Positions 1 to 9,037 of a stretch of 64,000 bases of DNA are shown piece after piece. This stretch comes from Oscillospiraceae bacterium (GTDB taxonomy: Bacteria > Bacillota > Clostridia > Oscillospirales > Acutalibacteraceae), in assembly GCA_022650485.1 (NCBI GenBank), contig JALCPP010000004.1, positions 62,001-126,000 on the forward strand, written 5' to 3'. The first letter of the stretch is position 1; every line of letters begins with the position of its first letter. The position numbers and the translations under genes are program-made. The notes under the pieces were generated by a model, which did not search any database, had not been told where the DNA came from, and saw only the letters and a program-made list of their open reading frames with translations.

Positions 1-260
1 GAGGATTTCCTGACGGACTCCGGTGCCGCGCTGTTCGTCCCCCCACCGGACTGTTCCCGTTAAGACTTCGGTTGGGGGAATCAACGGCGCTTTTAATTTA
101 AAACTCCTTTTCACGCGTTCCGCTTTGCACTTTTCTCCCCCGCCTTGGACAGGGAAGCCGCCCGCAGGGCACAAAAAAACACCGGTACGGAATTCTTTCA
201 TCCCATACACCGGCGCGCGTGAAAAGCAGGGTGTCTTCTTCGCCCCCGTCTTTCCCCCTC

Positions 261-289
261 TGTACAAAAATGGGAAAAAGAGGTATACT
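261..289 (+). promoter_or_regulatory. Possible SigA promoter
   Basis: TGTACA at 261-266 and TATACT at 284-289 are separated by 17 bases. This would start transcription near 296, about 230 bases before the pseudouridine synthase gene. It may be an upstream second promoter for that gene. Confidence 0.4.
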
Positions 290-469
290 GTTACCTGCAA
301 ATGCGCGGTTTTTACCGCTGTGTATGGAGGTTGGTTCTCCGTATGCAGGGGGCGGGATGGTGGTGCATCCTGTCCCTGCTTTGCACTTTTTTTATGTGCT
401 CTACAATTTTCATTATAATCCTTAATTTACCAAATTTCAACTGCAAATCTTTTTCAGGCGCCTGCGCGA

Positions 470-498
470 TTGATCTTTTCCGTGGCGGAGGGTATACT
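470..498 (+). promoter_or_regulatory. SigA-type promoter of the rsuA-like gene
   Basis: TTGATC at 470-475, a 17-base spacer, and TATACT at 493-498. The start codon follows 27 bases after the -10, with an AAAGGGGG ribosome site between them. Confidence 0.7.
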
Positions 499-524
499 GA
501 TTGTAATAGAAAGGGGGCCCGCAC

Positions 525-1253
525 ATGGCAAAGGAGCGCTTGGATAAAATTCTGGCTTCGCAGAATCTGGGAAGCCGCAAAGAGGTCGGCGCCATGATTC
601 GCGCAGGGCGCGCCGCGGTTCATGGCACGGCGGTGAAGTCCCCCGCGCAGAAGTTTGACCCGCAGGCGGACCCGATTACGGTAGATGGGAAACCGCTGAA
701 TTTTAAAAGGCATCTCTACCTGATGCTGAACAAGCCGGAGGGGGTGCTGTCGGCGTCGCGCGACCCGCATGCACGCACGGTGGTGGACCTGCTTCCGCCG
801 CATCTTCAGCGGAGGGGCATCTTTCCCGCGGGGCGGCTGGACCGGGATACCCGCGGCCTTTTAATCCTGACCGACGACGGGGGGTTCGCACACCGGATGC
901 TGGCGCCGAAAAGCCATGTGACAAAATGGTACGAGGCGCTGCTGGAGTCCCCGGTACAGGAACAGGATGTTCTGCGGTTTCGCCGGGGGGTGGAACTTTC
1001 CGACGGGATGATCTGTCTGCCGGCGGAGCTTTCCGTTTTGCGCCGGGGCGACCACCCAATCGCACTGGTGGGTTTGCGGGAAGGGAAATTTCACCAGGTA
1101 AAAAGAATGTTTGCGGCGTGCGAAAACCATGTTCTGTCACTGCGCCGGGTTCGCATCGGCGGCCTTTTTCTGGACCCGCAGCTGGAGGAAGGCGGTGCGC
1201 GGGAGCTGGAAGAGGCGGAAGCCGCGCGGGTGTTCGAAAGGCAGAATGGATAA
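525..1253 (+). CDS. RsuA/RluB-family rRNA pseudouridine synthase
   Basis: The product (242 aa) isomerises a uridine in ribosomal RNA to pseudouridine in the cytoplasm. An S4 RNA-binding domain covers about residues 1-60 and is followed by the RsuA-type catalytic domain. The catalytic aspartate is D106 in the motif GRLDRDTRGLL, and the family motif LNKPEGVL sits near residue 68. Start at ATG 525, preceded by AAAGGGGG and a good SigA promoter, so it appears monocistronic. RsuA targets 16S position 516 and RluB targets 23S; the sequence alone does not settle which, though the length suits RsuA. Confidence 0.9.
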   Translation: MAKERLDKILASQNLGSRKEVGAMIRAGRAAVHGTAVKSPAQKFDPQADPITVDGKPLNFKRHLYLMLNKPEGVLSASRDPHARTVVDLLPPHLQRRGIFPAGRLDRDTRGLLILTDDGGFAHRMLAPKSHVTKWYEALLESPVQEQDVLRFRRGVELSDGMICLPAELSVLRRGDHPIALVGLREGKFHQVKRMFAACENHVLSLRRVRIGGLFLDPQLEEGGARELEEAEAARVFERQNG

Positions 1254-1482
1254 AATAGACGAAAACGCGCCGATTTTTTTTGCGTCCCCAACTGATAAAA
1301 TAAACGAAAAACCGGCCCCCGCTTTGTGATTTATCGGATTTCCATAAACTGAAAAAATAATCTTTGGGCAAAAAAGACCTGTTTATCCTGATTTGCTTCT
1401 GCTATGATGATTTTAACAGGAAAGCAAATTTTCTTTTAAAGATTTTATAGTAAAAGAATGCATGAATCAGGAGGTTTTACAC

Positions 1483-2595
1483 ATGGCAAGCGTAACACTG
1501 AAAAATGTTTATAAAGTTTACAGCGGCAATGTTACCGCGGTTACGGATTTCAATCTGGAGATTAAGGATAAGGAATTCGTAATTCTGGTTGGACCTTCCG
1601 GATGCGGAAAATCCACGACACTGCGGATGATTGCCGGACTGGAAGAAATCACAAAGGGCGAGCTCTATATCGGGGACACGCTGGCAAACGATGTGGCGCC
1701 GAAAGACCGCGATATCGCGATGGTGTTCCAGAACTACGCGCTGTATCCGCATATGACGGTGTTCGACAATATGGCGTTCGGGCTGAAGCTGCGCAAGGTG
1801 CCGAAGGACGAAATTAAGCGCCGCGTGGAAGAAGCGGCACGCAATTTGGATATTTCCCATTTGTTGGACCGCAAGCCGAAGGCACTGTCCGGCGGCCAGC
1901 GCCAGCGCGTTGCACTCGGCCGTGCCATTGTGCGTGACCCGAAGGTCTTTTTGCTGGACGAACCGCTTTCCAATCTGGACGCAAAGCTGCGCGCTCAGAT
2001 GAGGACGGAAATCGCAAAGCTGCACAAAAGGCTGGGTACGACTTTTATCTATGTTACGCATGACCAGACAGAGGCCATGACGATGGGCGACCGGATTGTC
2101 GTGATGAAGGACGGTTTCGTTCAGCAGGTCGACACGCCCCAGAATCTGTATGACTGCCCGGTCAACCAGTTTGTTGCGGGATTCATGGGTTCCCCTCAAA
2201 TGAACTTCCTGGACGGGACCCTTCAGAAATCCGGGTCCGGATATGCGTTCCAGTTTGGGGAGTATCATATTCCGGTTCCGTCGGGAAAAGATAAAGACGA
2301 TGTGCTGAAAGATTATGTGGGCAAATCGGTTACGCTGGGCATTCGCCCCGAAAACGTGCACGATGAGCCGGAGTTCCTGGAAAAGGCGACCGATGGAATT
2401 GTGGGGGCCGACGTTGATGTGACCGAGCTGATGGGCGCGGAGACCTATCTGTACTTAAATTGCGAAGGTGTCAACATAACCGCAAGGGTTGACCCGACTT
2501 CAACGGCCAAATCCGGTGACCGCATTAAAGTTGCGTTTGAGCTGAATAAAATTCATCTGTTTGACAAAGAAACGGAAAAAACGATTCTGAATTGA
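1483..2595 (+). CDS. msmX: Sugar ABC transporter ATP-binding protein (MsmX/UgpC/MalK family)
   Basis: ATPase subunit (370 aa) that powers carbohydrate importers of the CUT1 class. Walker A GPSGCGKST lies at residues 37-45, followed by the signature LSGGQRQR, Walker B LLDEP, the H-loop histidine in VTHDQTEAM, and a C-terminal TOBE/OB region typical of MalK-type proteins. ATG 1483 is chosen because AGGAGG at 1469-1474 sits 8 bases before it; an upstream in-frame ATG at 1462 would place that site inside the gene. No permease or binding protein genes flank it, as for B. subtilis MsmX, which is known to energise several sugar importers. That shared role is inference here. A strong terminator follows. 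Confidence 0.9.
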   Translation: MASVTLKNVYKVYSGNVTAVTDFNLEIKDKEFVILVGPSGCGKSTTLRMIAGLEEITKGELYIGDTLANDVAPKDRDIAMVFQNYALYPHMTVFDNMAFGLKLRKVPKDEIKRRVEEAARNLDISHLLDRKPKALSGGQRQRVALGRAIVRDPKVFLLDEPLSNLDAKLRAQMRTEIAKLHKRLGTTFIYVTHDQTEAMTMGDRIVVMKDGFVQQVDTPQNLYDCPVNQFVAGFMGSPQMNFLDGTLQKSGSGYAFQFGEYHIPVPSGKDKDDVLKDYVGKSVTLGIRPENVHDEPEFLEKATDGIVGADVDVTELMGAETYLYLNCEGVNITARVDPTSTAKSGDRIKVAFELNKIHLFDKETEKTILN

Positions 2596-2605
2596 TGCTT
2601 GGTAT

Positions 2606-2650
2606 AAAAAGGCCGTGCGGGCAGCTGCTTTGCCCGCACGGCCTTTTTTT
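2606..2650 (+). terminator. Intrinsic terminator after msmX
   Basis: A GC-rich stem of 13 pairs (GGCCGTGCGGGCA with its complement) has a 7-base loop and is followed by seven T. It lies 11 bases after the stop codon. Confidence 0.93.
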
Positions 2651-2755
2651 CGGTACTCATGCTTGATTTTGCTTGCTCTGAATTCAATTTTGAAATTTTT
2701 TTTGAGAAATTGAATGATATTTTCGCATTTTTTTCCTATAATATGAAAGATACAG

Positions 2756-2784
2756 TTGAAATCTTGCCGGTCTTTATGTACAAT
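2756..2784 (+). promoter_or_regulatory. SigA-type promoter of the CdaR-type gene
   Basis: TTGAAA at 2756-2761 and TACAAT at 2779-2784 with a 17-base spacer, about 70 bases before the start codon. Confidence 0.65.
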
Positions 2785-2853
2785 AATGATAGAATTGTTT
2801 ATTTGAGAGAGAAATGTTCAGATAGATGGACAGATTGGAAATGAGGGAATACC

Positions 2854-3939
2854 ATGTCTAACAGGTTGTTTCAGGGAGTTATCCATCAAATGAAGGATGC
2901 CGTCGACCGCACGATTGGAGTGATCGATGAAACTTCTGTCATCATTGCATGCAGCGAACTTGGGCGAATTGGAGAAGTGAATGAAAGCGTTACGGCAGAG
3001 GCGCTGGTCGCACCGGGCACTTTTGTTATTAACGGCTATACTTACCGGTCTTTCGGGAACCGGCCGCGCCCGGAATACGCGGTGTTTGTTTCCGGCAGTG
3101 ACCCGGAAGCGGGCCGCTATGCTTCGCTGCTTGCCATTTCACTGAGCAGCATCAAGCAGTATTACGATGAAAAGTATGATCGCAGCAACTTCATTAAAAA
3201 CGTGATTCTGGACAATATCCTGCCCGGTGATATCTACTTAAAGGCGAGGGAGCTTCGCTTTAATTCGGATGTCAGCCGTGTGTGCATGCTCATCAAGATT
3301 ACGAACAAGTCCGATATTTCCGCTTTTGATGTGGTTCAGAACCTGTTCCCGGACAAAAACAAGGATTTCGTCATCAATATCAATGAAAGCGATATTGCGC
3401 TGGTCAAAGAAATTAAGCCCGGCATTGAAATGAAGGATCTGGATAAGCTGGCGGGCTCCATCGTCGACACGCTCGGCAGCGAATTCTACACCCACTGCAT
3501 TGTTGGGATCGGCACGATTGTGACCGGCATTAAAGACCTTGCGCGTTCGTTTAAGGAAGCACAGGTCGCGCTGGAAGTCGGAAAGGTATTCGACACAGAG
3601 CGCCTGATTGTCAGTTACGACAATCTTGGCATTGCGCGCCTGATTTACCAGCTGCCCACCACGCTGTGTGAAGCGTTTTTAAAAGAAGTTTTCAAACGCG
3701 GATCCATTGATTCGTTGGATCACGAAACGCTGTTTACCATTCAGCGCTTCTTTGAAAACAACCTGAATGTTTCAGAAACTTCCCGCAAACTGTTTGTTCA
3801 CCGCAACACGCTGGTGTACCGCCTGGAAAAAATCAAGAAGATTACAGGGCTGGATCTGCGTGAATTTGAAGATGCCATTATTTTCAAAGTTGCATTGATG
3901 GTGAAGAAATATCTCTCATCCAATCCGGTCAAATTTTAA
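2854..3939 (+). CDS. CdaR/PucR-family transcriptional regulator
   Basis: DNA-binding regulator of 361 aa. The C-terminal 60 residues form the PucR/CdaR helix-turn-helix (LNVSETSRKLFVHRNTLVYR), and the middle resembles the GGDEF-like CdaR domain. No membrane segment or signal peptide is seen. CdaR itself senses sugar diacids in E. coli; the ligand here is unknown and nothing nearby suggests a diacid pathway. ATG 2854 is preceded by GAGGGA. The gene is monocistronic, between its own promoter and a terminator. It could regulate the adjacent sugar ATPase, but this is only a guess from position. Confidence 0.85.
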   Translation: MSNRLFQGVIHQMKDAVDRTIGVIDETSVIIACSELGRIGEVNESVTAEALVAPGTFVINGYTYRSFGNRPRPEYAVFVSGSDPEAGRYASLLAISLSSIKQYYDEKYDRSNFIKNVILDNILPGDIYLKARELRFNSDVSRVCMLIKITNKSDISAFDVVQNLFPDKNKDFVININESDIALVKEIKPGIEMKDLDKLAGSIVDTLGSEFYTHCIVGIGTIVTGIKDLARSFKEAQVALEVGKVFDTERLIVSYDNLGIARLIYQLPTTLCEAFLKEVFKRGSIDSLDHETLFTIQRFFENNLNVSETSRKLFVHRNTLVYRLEKIKKITGLDLREFEDAIIFKVALMVKKYLSSNPVKF

Positions 3940-3995
3940 TTAATAAAAAATTACAAAAATATTACAAAATATTTTTTATAAAGAATTATAATTTT

Positions 3996-4041
3996 ACAGC
4001 CCATTGGTATTATGTAAACGTACCAACGGGCTGTGCTTTTT
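3996..4041 (+). terminator. Intrinsic terminator after the CdaR-type gene
   Basis: ACAGCCC and CGGGCTGT form the base of a hairpin extended by TTGGTA/TACCAA, followed by a T run. It separates the regulator from ftsE. Confidence 0.75.
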
Positions 4042-4103
4042 GCGCCCTGAAAATGGTAACAATTAGGAATATAATGGGAATTCGGAAATATGGAGAGATG
4101 GAA

Positions 4104-4790
4104 TTGATCGATTTTCAAAATGTTAGTAAAATCTATTCCAACGGAACCGAAGCCCTGAAAAATGTGAACCTCCATGTGGATAATGGAGAGTTTGTTTTTA
4201 TTGTGGGGTCATCGGGTGCCGGAAAAAGCACCTTTTTAAAATTGATTACTTGCGAAGAACGCCCCAGTGAGGGGGAAATCGTTGTGGGGGAGCAGAAGCT
4301 TTCCCAAGTGAAACGAGGGGATGTTCCCTATCTGCGGCGTAAAATGGGCATGGTGTTTCAAGACTTCCGGCTTATACAGAAAATGACGGTTTACGAAAAT
4401 GTGGCGTTTGCCATGCACGTGATCGGGGCATCCAGCAGGGATATCCGCAGGCGCGTCCCTTACATACTGGGGCTTGTGAATCTGCAGGAAAAAGCGGACT
4501 GCCACCCCCGTGAACTTTCAGGAGGGGAACAGCAGCGCGTGGGCCTTGCGCGGGCGCTGATTAATTCCCCGCGCCTGATTATTGCGGACGAGCCCACCGG
4601 GAATATCGACCCGGCGCTGTCATTCGAAATTGTCGATTTGCTCAGTGAAATCAACAAGCGCGGCACCACCATTTTAATGGTGACGCACGAACATTCCCTG
4701 GTTCGGCATTTTGCGCGCAGGGTTATTGAAATACACGGCGGCACCGTAGTGGCGGACAGCTGCAACTGGGAGGCGCGCCATGATTCATAA
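4104..4790 (+). CDS. ftsE: Cell division ATP-binding protein FtsE
   Basis: ATPase partner of FtsX (228 aa), working at the inner face of the membrane at the division site or cell-wall synthesis sites. Walker A GSSGAGKST, the signature LSGGEQQRV, Walker B LIIADEPTGN and the H-loop VTHEH are all present. TTG 4104 is chosen: GGAG at 4092-4095 is correctly spaced for it, and it gives MIDFQNVSKIY, the usual family start. ATG 4098 and ATG 4053 are in-frame alternatives. The stop overlaps the ftsX start by 11 bases, so the two are translationally coupled. Confidence 0.92.
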   Translation: MIDFQNVSKIYSNGTEALKNVNLHVDNGEFVFIVGSSGAGKSTFLKLITCEERPSEGEIVVGEQKLSQVKRGDVPYLRRKMGMVFQDFRLIQKMTVYENVAFAMHVIGASSRDIRRRVPYILGLVNLQEKADCHPRELSGGEQQRVGLARALINSPRLIIADEPTGNIDPALSFEIVDLLSEINKRGTTILMVTHEHSLVRHFARRVIEIHGGTVVADSCNWEARHDS

Positions 4791-5691
4791 TGTTCGTTAT
4801 CTGATTCGCGAAGGAATCCGCAGTATTTGGAGCAACCGCACCATGTCGCTGGCATCTATCGGCGTTTTGGTTTCCTGTCTGCTTTTGACAGGGGCTGCCA
4901 TCTTGTTTTCCATGAATATCAGCAACGCAATGGAAGCCGTAGAGGGGACCAATTCCGTAAAAATATATATGGACAAGGACCTTCCTGTGCTGGCGTCCCT
5001 GAAGGCCGGCGAAGAAATTAAAAAGCTGGATAATATCAAAAGATGCCAGTTCGTTTCCAGGGACGACGCGATTGAAAATGTTATGGAAATGCTGGGAGAG
5101 AAAGATTCCACTCTGCTCAAGGATATGACCGGGTCGGACAACCCCCTGCCGGACGCATTTCAGGTGTCGTTCAAAGACCTGTCCAAATACAAGGACACTG
5201 TTGCGCAGATTCTGAAAATCGAAGGGGTGTCCTCCGTTAATGATTACTCGGATATTGCGGCAAAGCTGACCAACCTGCATCGTCTGGTAACGACGGTCGG
5301 GTTCTGGATTGTCCTTCTGCTCAGCCTTGTTTCGCTGTTCATCATTTCCAACACCATTCGAGTGACGATGTTTTCACGCAGGCTGGAAATCAGCATTATG
5401 AAATCGGTGGGCGCGACAAACTGGTTTGTGCGCGTTCCGTTTGTGGTCGAAGGGATTCTCATCGGCCTGATTTCAGGCGCAGTCGGCAGCCTGCTGCTAC
5501 GCCTGCTGTACGACAAGCTGACCGGTACCTTAACTTCCATCACGCTGTTTGCGCCGCTTGCCATTGGGGAGATACAGTGGAAGATTACGCTTCTGTTTCT
5601 GCTGGCCGGTTCCTTGTTCGGCGCACTCGGCGGAGCCATTTCCATCGGAAAATACCTGAAGAAAGAGGGGGGCGAAATCGTTGATTGGTAA
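4780..5691 (+). CDS. ftsX: Cell division protein FtsX (permease-like)
   Basis: Membrane subunit of the FtsEX complex (303 aa). One membrane helix lies near residues 22-45, then an extracellular domain of about 120 residues, then three helices in the C-terminal half. FtsEX does not import anything: its ATP cycle is transmitted through the extracellular loops to a peptidoglycan hydrolase. The next gene encodes a coiled-coil M23 hydrolase, the expected client. It overlaps ftsE by 11 bases and the M23 gene by 11 bases. Confidence 0.92.
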   Translation: MIHNVRYLIREGIRSIWSNRTMSLASIGVLVSCLLLTGAAILFSMNISNAMEAVEGTNSVKIYMDKDLPVLASLKAGEEIKKLDNIKRCQFVSRDDAIENVMEMLGEKDSTLLKDMTGSDNPLPDAFQVSFKDLSKYKDTVAQILKIEGVSSVNDYSDIAAKLTNLHRLVTTVGFWIVLLLSLVSLFIISNTIRVTMFSRRLEISIMKSVGATNWFVRVPFVVEGILIGLISGAVGSLLLRLLYDKLTGTLTSITLFAPLAIGEIQWKITLLFLLAGSLFGALGGAISIGKYLKKEGGEIVDW

Positions 5692-6889
5692 GAAAATGGG
5701 AAGAATCTTCGCTGCGGTTTTGGCTGTGCTTTTAATGTCTCTTTTTGTTCCGGCGGTTCAGCCTGCACAGGCTTCCACCTTGAGTGAATTACAGAAAAAG
5801 CAAAGCACGCTTAAGCAGCAAAAGGCAAAGGTTGACGCACAGATTGCAGACTTAAAAAAGGATAAAACAAAAAAGCAGCAGTATAAAGATGCACTGAATT
5901 CACAAATTAACACTGTGGAGGCACAAATTGACAATCTGAATGACCAGATTACAGGGCTGAACAGTGAGATTAAAGAGAAAGAAAGCCAAATCGCGCAGAA
6001 GCAGAAAAAGATTGAGGCGGATTTTGACAAGCTGAAAGAACGGCTGTACGCCATTTATCTGACGGGCGATGCGTCCACCATGGAAGTTGTTCTGAACGCG
6101 AAAAATGTGATGGACCTTGCCGACAAAACGGAAATTCTGAAGGCGATTACGGAACACGATACGGAACTGATTCATCGCCTGAAAGAGGAAATGCAGTCTG
6201 TTTCGGATGAGAAAGAAACCATTGAAAAGAACCGCGATGCGGTGGCGGAAAATAAAAAGGTCTATGACCAGAAGCAGGCCGAACTGACAAGCTATGTCAA
6301 CGAAGTCAACAGCGCCATTGCGGATATTGCGGAAGATGAGTCATCCGCGGAAGCGCAGCGCAGGGCCATCGCCAAGCAGGAGGATGCGGCTTCGGCGGCG
6401 GTTGACAAATGGTATCAAGAGTACTACGCGTCCCTGAACAAGAACAATGGTACGAACAGCGGCGGCGGAAGCGGCGGCTATGTCAGCACCGGAAACTTTA
6501 CCTGGCCCGTGCCAAGCTGCACGAATATTACGAGTGAGTATGGGGCGCGCTGGGGAGGGTTCCATAAAGGAATCGACATTTCGCGCGGCGGCATCTACGG
6601 TGCGGCAATCGTCGCGGCGGATTCCGGCAAAGTCATTCAGGCGGGCTATGGACATTACGGCACCGGCTACGGCGGGTACGGCAATGTAGTCGCGATTGAC
6701 CATGGCGGCGGATATTCCACCCTGTACGGCCACATGAGCCATGTGGCGGTCAGCAAAGGCCAGCAAGTGACGAAAGGGCAGGTTATCGGATATGTTGGGT
6801 CCACCGGTCAGTCGACCGGGCCGCATCTGCATTTTGAAATTCGTGTGGGCGGCGTTGCAAAAAATCCGATGAACTGGTTTTCAAAGTAA
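5681..6889 (+). CDS. FtsEX-linked coiled-coil murein hydrolase, M23 (LytM) family
   Basis: Secreted peptidoglycan hydrolase of 402 aa. It has a signal peptide ending near AQA (residues 1-32), a long coiled coil (about 35-235) of PcsB/EnvC type, a Gly/Ser linker, and a C-terminal M23 domain. Zinc ligands are present: His and Asp in HKGIDI and the HxH of PHLHFE, so it should be active, unlike EnvC. TTG 5681 overlaps the ftsX end and has AGAGGGGGG upstream; ATG 5696 is an alternative. By analogy with PcsB and CwlO, the coiled coil should bind the FtsX extracellular loop and hold the enzyme off until FtsE hydrolyses ATP. Confidence 0.88.
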   Translation: MIGKKMGRIFAAVLAVLLMSLFVPAVQPAQASTLSELQKKQSTLKQQKAKVDAQIADLKKDKTKKQQYKDALNSQINTVEAQIDNLNDQITGLNSEIKEKESQIAQKQKKIEADFDKLKERLYAIYLTGDASTMEVVLNAKNVMDLADKTEILKAITEHDTELIHRLKEEMQSVSDEKETIEKNRDAVAENKKVYDQKQAELTSYVNEVNSAIADIAEDESSAEAQRRAIAKQEDAASAAVDKWYQEYYASLNKNNGTNSGGGSGGYVSTGNFTWPVPSCTNITSEYGARWGGFHKGIDISRGGIYGAAIVAADSGKVIQAGYGHYGTGYGGYGNVVAIDHGGGYSTLYGHMSHVAVSKGQQVTKGQVIGYVGSTGQSTGPHLHFEIRVGGVAKNPMNWFSK

Positions 6890-6908
6890 TCGATAAGGAC
6901 TGAAGACA

Positions 6909-8204
6909 ATGGGCAAAAAATTCTCGGTGGGTGCGGCGGTGTCAATCGCGGCTGTGACGGCGGCCATCACGGTGTCTGTCACCTATGTTTATGCCATGAA
7001 CAGCTTCAATTCCAAGGTAGCCGATATTAACGAACGGCAGGCCATGTACCAAAAGCTGAGCGAAATCGACCAGAAGGCGAGGCAGGACTATATCGGCTCC
7101 ATCGACGAAAACAATTTAAAAGACGGAATCTGTGCCGGCTATGTGGCGGGGCTGGGGGATTCTCATGCCCAGTATCTTTCGACGCAGAAGTATAAAGAAT
7201 ATCTGGCTGCAAACGGAGCAAAAAGCATCGGCGTGGGCATTAAAACCGTACAGGATGAAGACGGCAATATGGAAGTAACGGAGGTCATGCCGACTTCCCC
7301 GGCGGAAGAGGCCGGGCTGAAAAAGGGAGACGTCATTGTCTCAATGGACGGCAAGGAGATCGCCCGCATCACTTATGGCGACGCGCTGAACAAGCTGGAC
7401 GGTACGGCGGGGACCAAGGTGACGCTGGGCGTTCTGCGCCCGAACACGCAGAGCGGGGAATCTTCCGCCGGGGCAGTCGCGGAAAGCCTTACGTTTACCA
7501 TAACGCGTGCGGAATATACAGACCGGACGATCACCTATGCCATGATTAACGGAAATACCGCGTACCTGAAAATTTCAGAATTCACAGAGGATACGCTGAC
7601 GAATTTCAGCACGGCGCTGAATAAGCTGATTGGAGAAAAGGCGTGCGGAATGGTGGTTGATCTGCGCGACAATCCGGGCGGAAGTGTGGAGTCCGCGGCG
7701 AAAGTGCTGGACTTGCTGCTGCCTGCCGGCAATACGGTTAGCAGCCGCGACAAAAGCGGAAATGTCACGGTGGAGTATACCTCAAAAACCGGCGCGGTGG
7801 AGCTGCCGGTCAGCGTGATAATGAATCAAAGCACCTACGGCGCGGCTGAAATTTTTGCGGCGGATATCCGCGATTTTAAAAAAGGAATGCTTGTGGGGGA
7901 ACAGACGGCCGGATACGGTACAAAAGATGAAGCCGTTCCGCTTTCCGACGGCTCCGCAATGATCCTTTCCGTCGCGGAGTATCTTACCGTAGGGGGCAGT
8001 CCGTTTCAGGGAACCGGGATTCAGCCGGAAATCCGGAAGAGTTTGACCGAGCCGCAGAAAAGCCTGCTGAAACGCAATCAGCTTCCCTTTGCTGAAGATC
8101 CGCAGATTCAGGCGGGGGTAACCGCCCTGATCCGCCAGGGAGCGGCGGTGCAGCAGGTGCCGGGGGCAGAATCCTCTGAACCGGCGGCGTCTGCCGGGGA
8201 GTAA
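6909..8204 (+). CDS. S41-family (C-terminal processing peptidase-like) protein, catalytic residues missing
   Basis: Membrane-anchored protein of 431 aa with an N-terminal signal anchor (about residues 8-30), a PDZ domain (about 98-150; SPAEEAGLKKGDVI) and an S41 peptidase fold. Aligned on the conserved EIFAA and GT segments of E. coli Tsp, the catalytic serine position is Gly311 and the catalytic lysine, 25 residues later, is Tyr336; the usual Gln four residues on is Asp340. Without Ser and Lys it should not cleave peptides, so it is probably a pseudoprotease that binds peptide ends. It lies 19 bases after the M23 gene, so it may modulate that hydrolase or recruit partners. Annotation pipelines will call it an S41 peptidase. 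Confidence 0.85.
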   Translation: MGKKFSVGAAVSIAAVTAAITVSVTYVYAMNSFNSKVADINERQAMYQKLSEIDQKARQDYIGSIDENNLKDGICAGYVAGLGDSHAQYLSTQKYKEYLAANGAKSIGVGIKTVQDEDGNMEVTEVMPTSPAEEAGLKKGDVIVSMDGKEIARITYGDALNKLDGTAGTKVTLGVLRPNTQSGESSAGAVAESLTFTITRAEYTDRTITYAMINGNTAYLKISEFTEDTLTNFSTALNKLIGEKACGMVVDLRDNPGGSVESAAKVLDLLLPAGNTVSSRDKSGNVTVEYTSKTGAVELPVSVIMNQSTYGAAEIFAADIRDFKKGMLVGEQTAGYGTKDEAVPLSDGSAMILSVAEYLTVGGSPFQGTGIQPEIRKSLTEPQKSLLKRNQLPFAEDPQIQAGVTALIRQGAAVQQVPGAESSEPAASAGE

Positions 8205-8300
8205 CGCTGACGGCGCGGCCGAGAAAAAAGACCGCAGCAGGGGGCACAAGCCGACGGGGCTGAAAAATCCAGAACAGGCCGCGTTTTTTCGGCAGGGAAT
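8205..8300 (+). terminator. Possible long-looped terminator after the S41 gene
   Basis: CGCGGCC near 8213 and GGCCGCG followed by six T near 8277-8290 could pair across a loop of about 58 bases. The stem is short for such a loop, so this is weak. Confidence 0.3.
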
Positions 8301-8336
8301 CTTGCTGCCCGAAAACACGTTTTGTGCCCGCATTTG

Positions 8337-8365
8337 TTGACAGAACGGGGACGGCTTACTATAAT
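8337..8365 (+). promoter_or_regulatory. Consensus SigA promoter of greA
   Basis: TTGACA at 8337-8342, a 17-base spacer, and TATAAT at 8360-8365. Both hexamers match the consensus exactly, predicting very strong constitutive transcription. Confidence 0.93.
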
Positions 8366-8431
8366 AGAATTATTCTGTTTGAAAGTCAGAATGTCTGATT
8401 TTCATGTCCGAAAGAAAAGGGTGGTAATAAT

Positions 8432-8917
8432 ATGGTGAAACAGGTAGTCCTGACAAAGGAAGGCCTTGAAAAGCTTGAAAAAGAGCTCCAGGAACTGAAA
8501 GGTGTCAAACGGAAAGAAGTTGCCGAAAAAATTAAAGTAGCCCTTTCGTTCGGCGACTTGTCTGAAAACAGCGAATACGATGAGGCCAAAAACGAACAGG
8601 CTATCATGGAAGCGCGCATTGCAGATATTGAAGTCATGCTGAAAAATGTCCGCGTGATTGACGAGAGCGAACTGAGCAGTGAAAAAGTGCATATCGGCTC
8701 AAAAGTGGAGCTTCGCGTCGTGAACGAGAAAAACAACAGCAGCAATGTGGTGAATTACCGCATGGTCGGTTCCAATGAAGCGGACCCGGTCAACGGCTGT
8801 ATTTCGGACGAATCTGCGGTTGGCAAATCTCTTTTGGACCATGGCATTGGCGATAAAATTACGGTGGAAGTGCCCGCCGGCGTAATGGAGTATGAAATTT
8901 TAGCCATATCCAAATAA
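8432..8917 (+). CDS. greA: Transcription elongation factor GreA
   Basis: Cytoplasmic factor of 161 aa that enters the RNA polymerase secondary channel and stimulates cleavage of backtracked RNA. The N-terminal half is the antiparallel coiled coil, with the acidic tip in [13 protein letters not shown]; the C-terminal half is the FKBP-like domain. Full family length. ATG 8432 follows AAAGGGTGG. It has its own consensus promoter and a terminator before lysS. Confidence 0.96.
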   Translation: MVKQVVLTKEGLEKLEKELQELKGVKRKEVAEKIKVALSFGDLSENSEYDEAKNEQAIMEARIADIEVMLKNVRVIDESELSSEKVHIGSKVELRVVNEKNNSSNVVNYRMVGSNEADPVNGCISDESAVGKSLLDHGIGDKITVEVPAGVMEYEILAISK

Positions 8918-8925
8918 TAACGTGC

Positions 8926-8961
8926 GGGCAGGTAAGGCCGGGGGGCTTTCCTGCCCTTTTT
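8926..8961 (+). terminator. Intrinsic terminator after greA
   Basis: GGGCAGG pairs with CCTGCCC, followed by five T. It lies between greA and lysS. Confidence 0.8.
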
Positions 8962-9037
8962 CCATTTTGATTTCGTGCGCGGACGCGGCGGAATTCAACT
9001 TAATTACTTAATTACTAAATTGTTTAGGAGAATGAAC

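Larger units (their letters stand above)
1..524. other. 5' gene-free stretch, no confident gene
   Basis: No convincing gene is seen in the first 524 bases. On the minus strand a frame stays open from a possible GTG at 114 to the window edge (38 codons), but it has no well-placed ribosome site and could be chance or the start of a gene lying outside the window. Two promoter-like sites on the plus strand lie at 261-289 and 470-498; the second serves the rsuA-type gene. The role of the first is unclear. Confidence 0.4.

Noticed and set aside
23-600. Several overlapping open frames at the left edge, including a hydrophobic one from 301
   Set aside because: They overlap each other and the promoter of the pseudouridine synthase gene, and lack consistent ribosome sites.
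2659-2844. 61-codon frame upstream of the CdaR-type gene
   Set aside because: It contains the regulator's promoter, starts right after a terminator and has no ribosome site.
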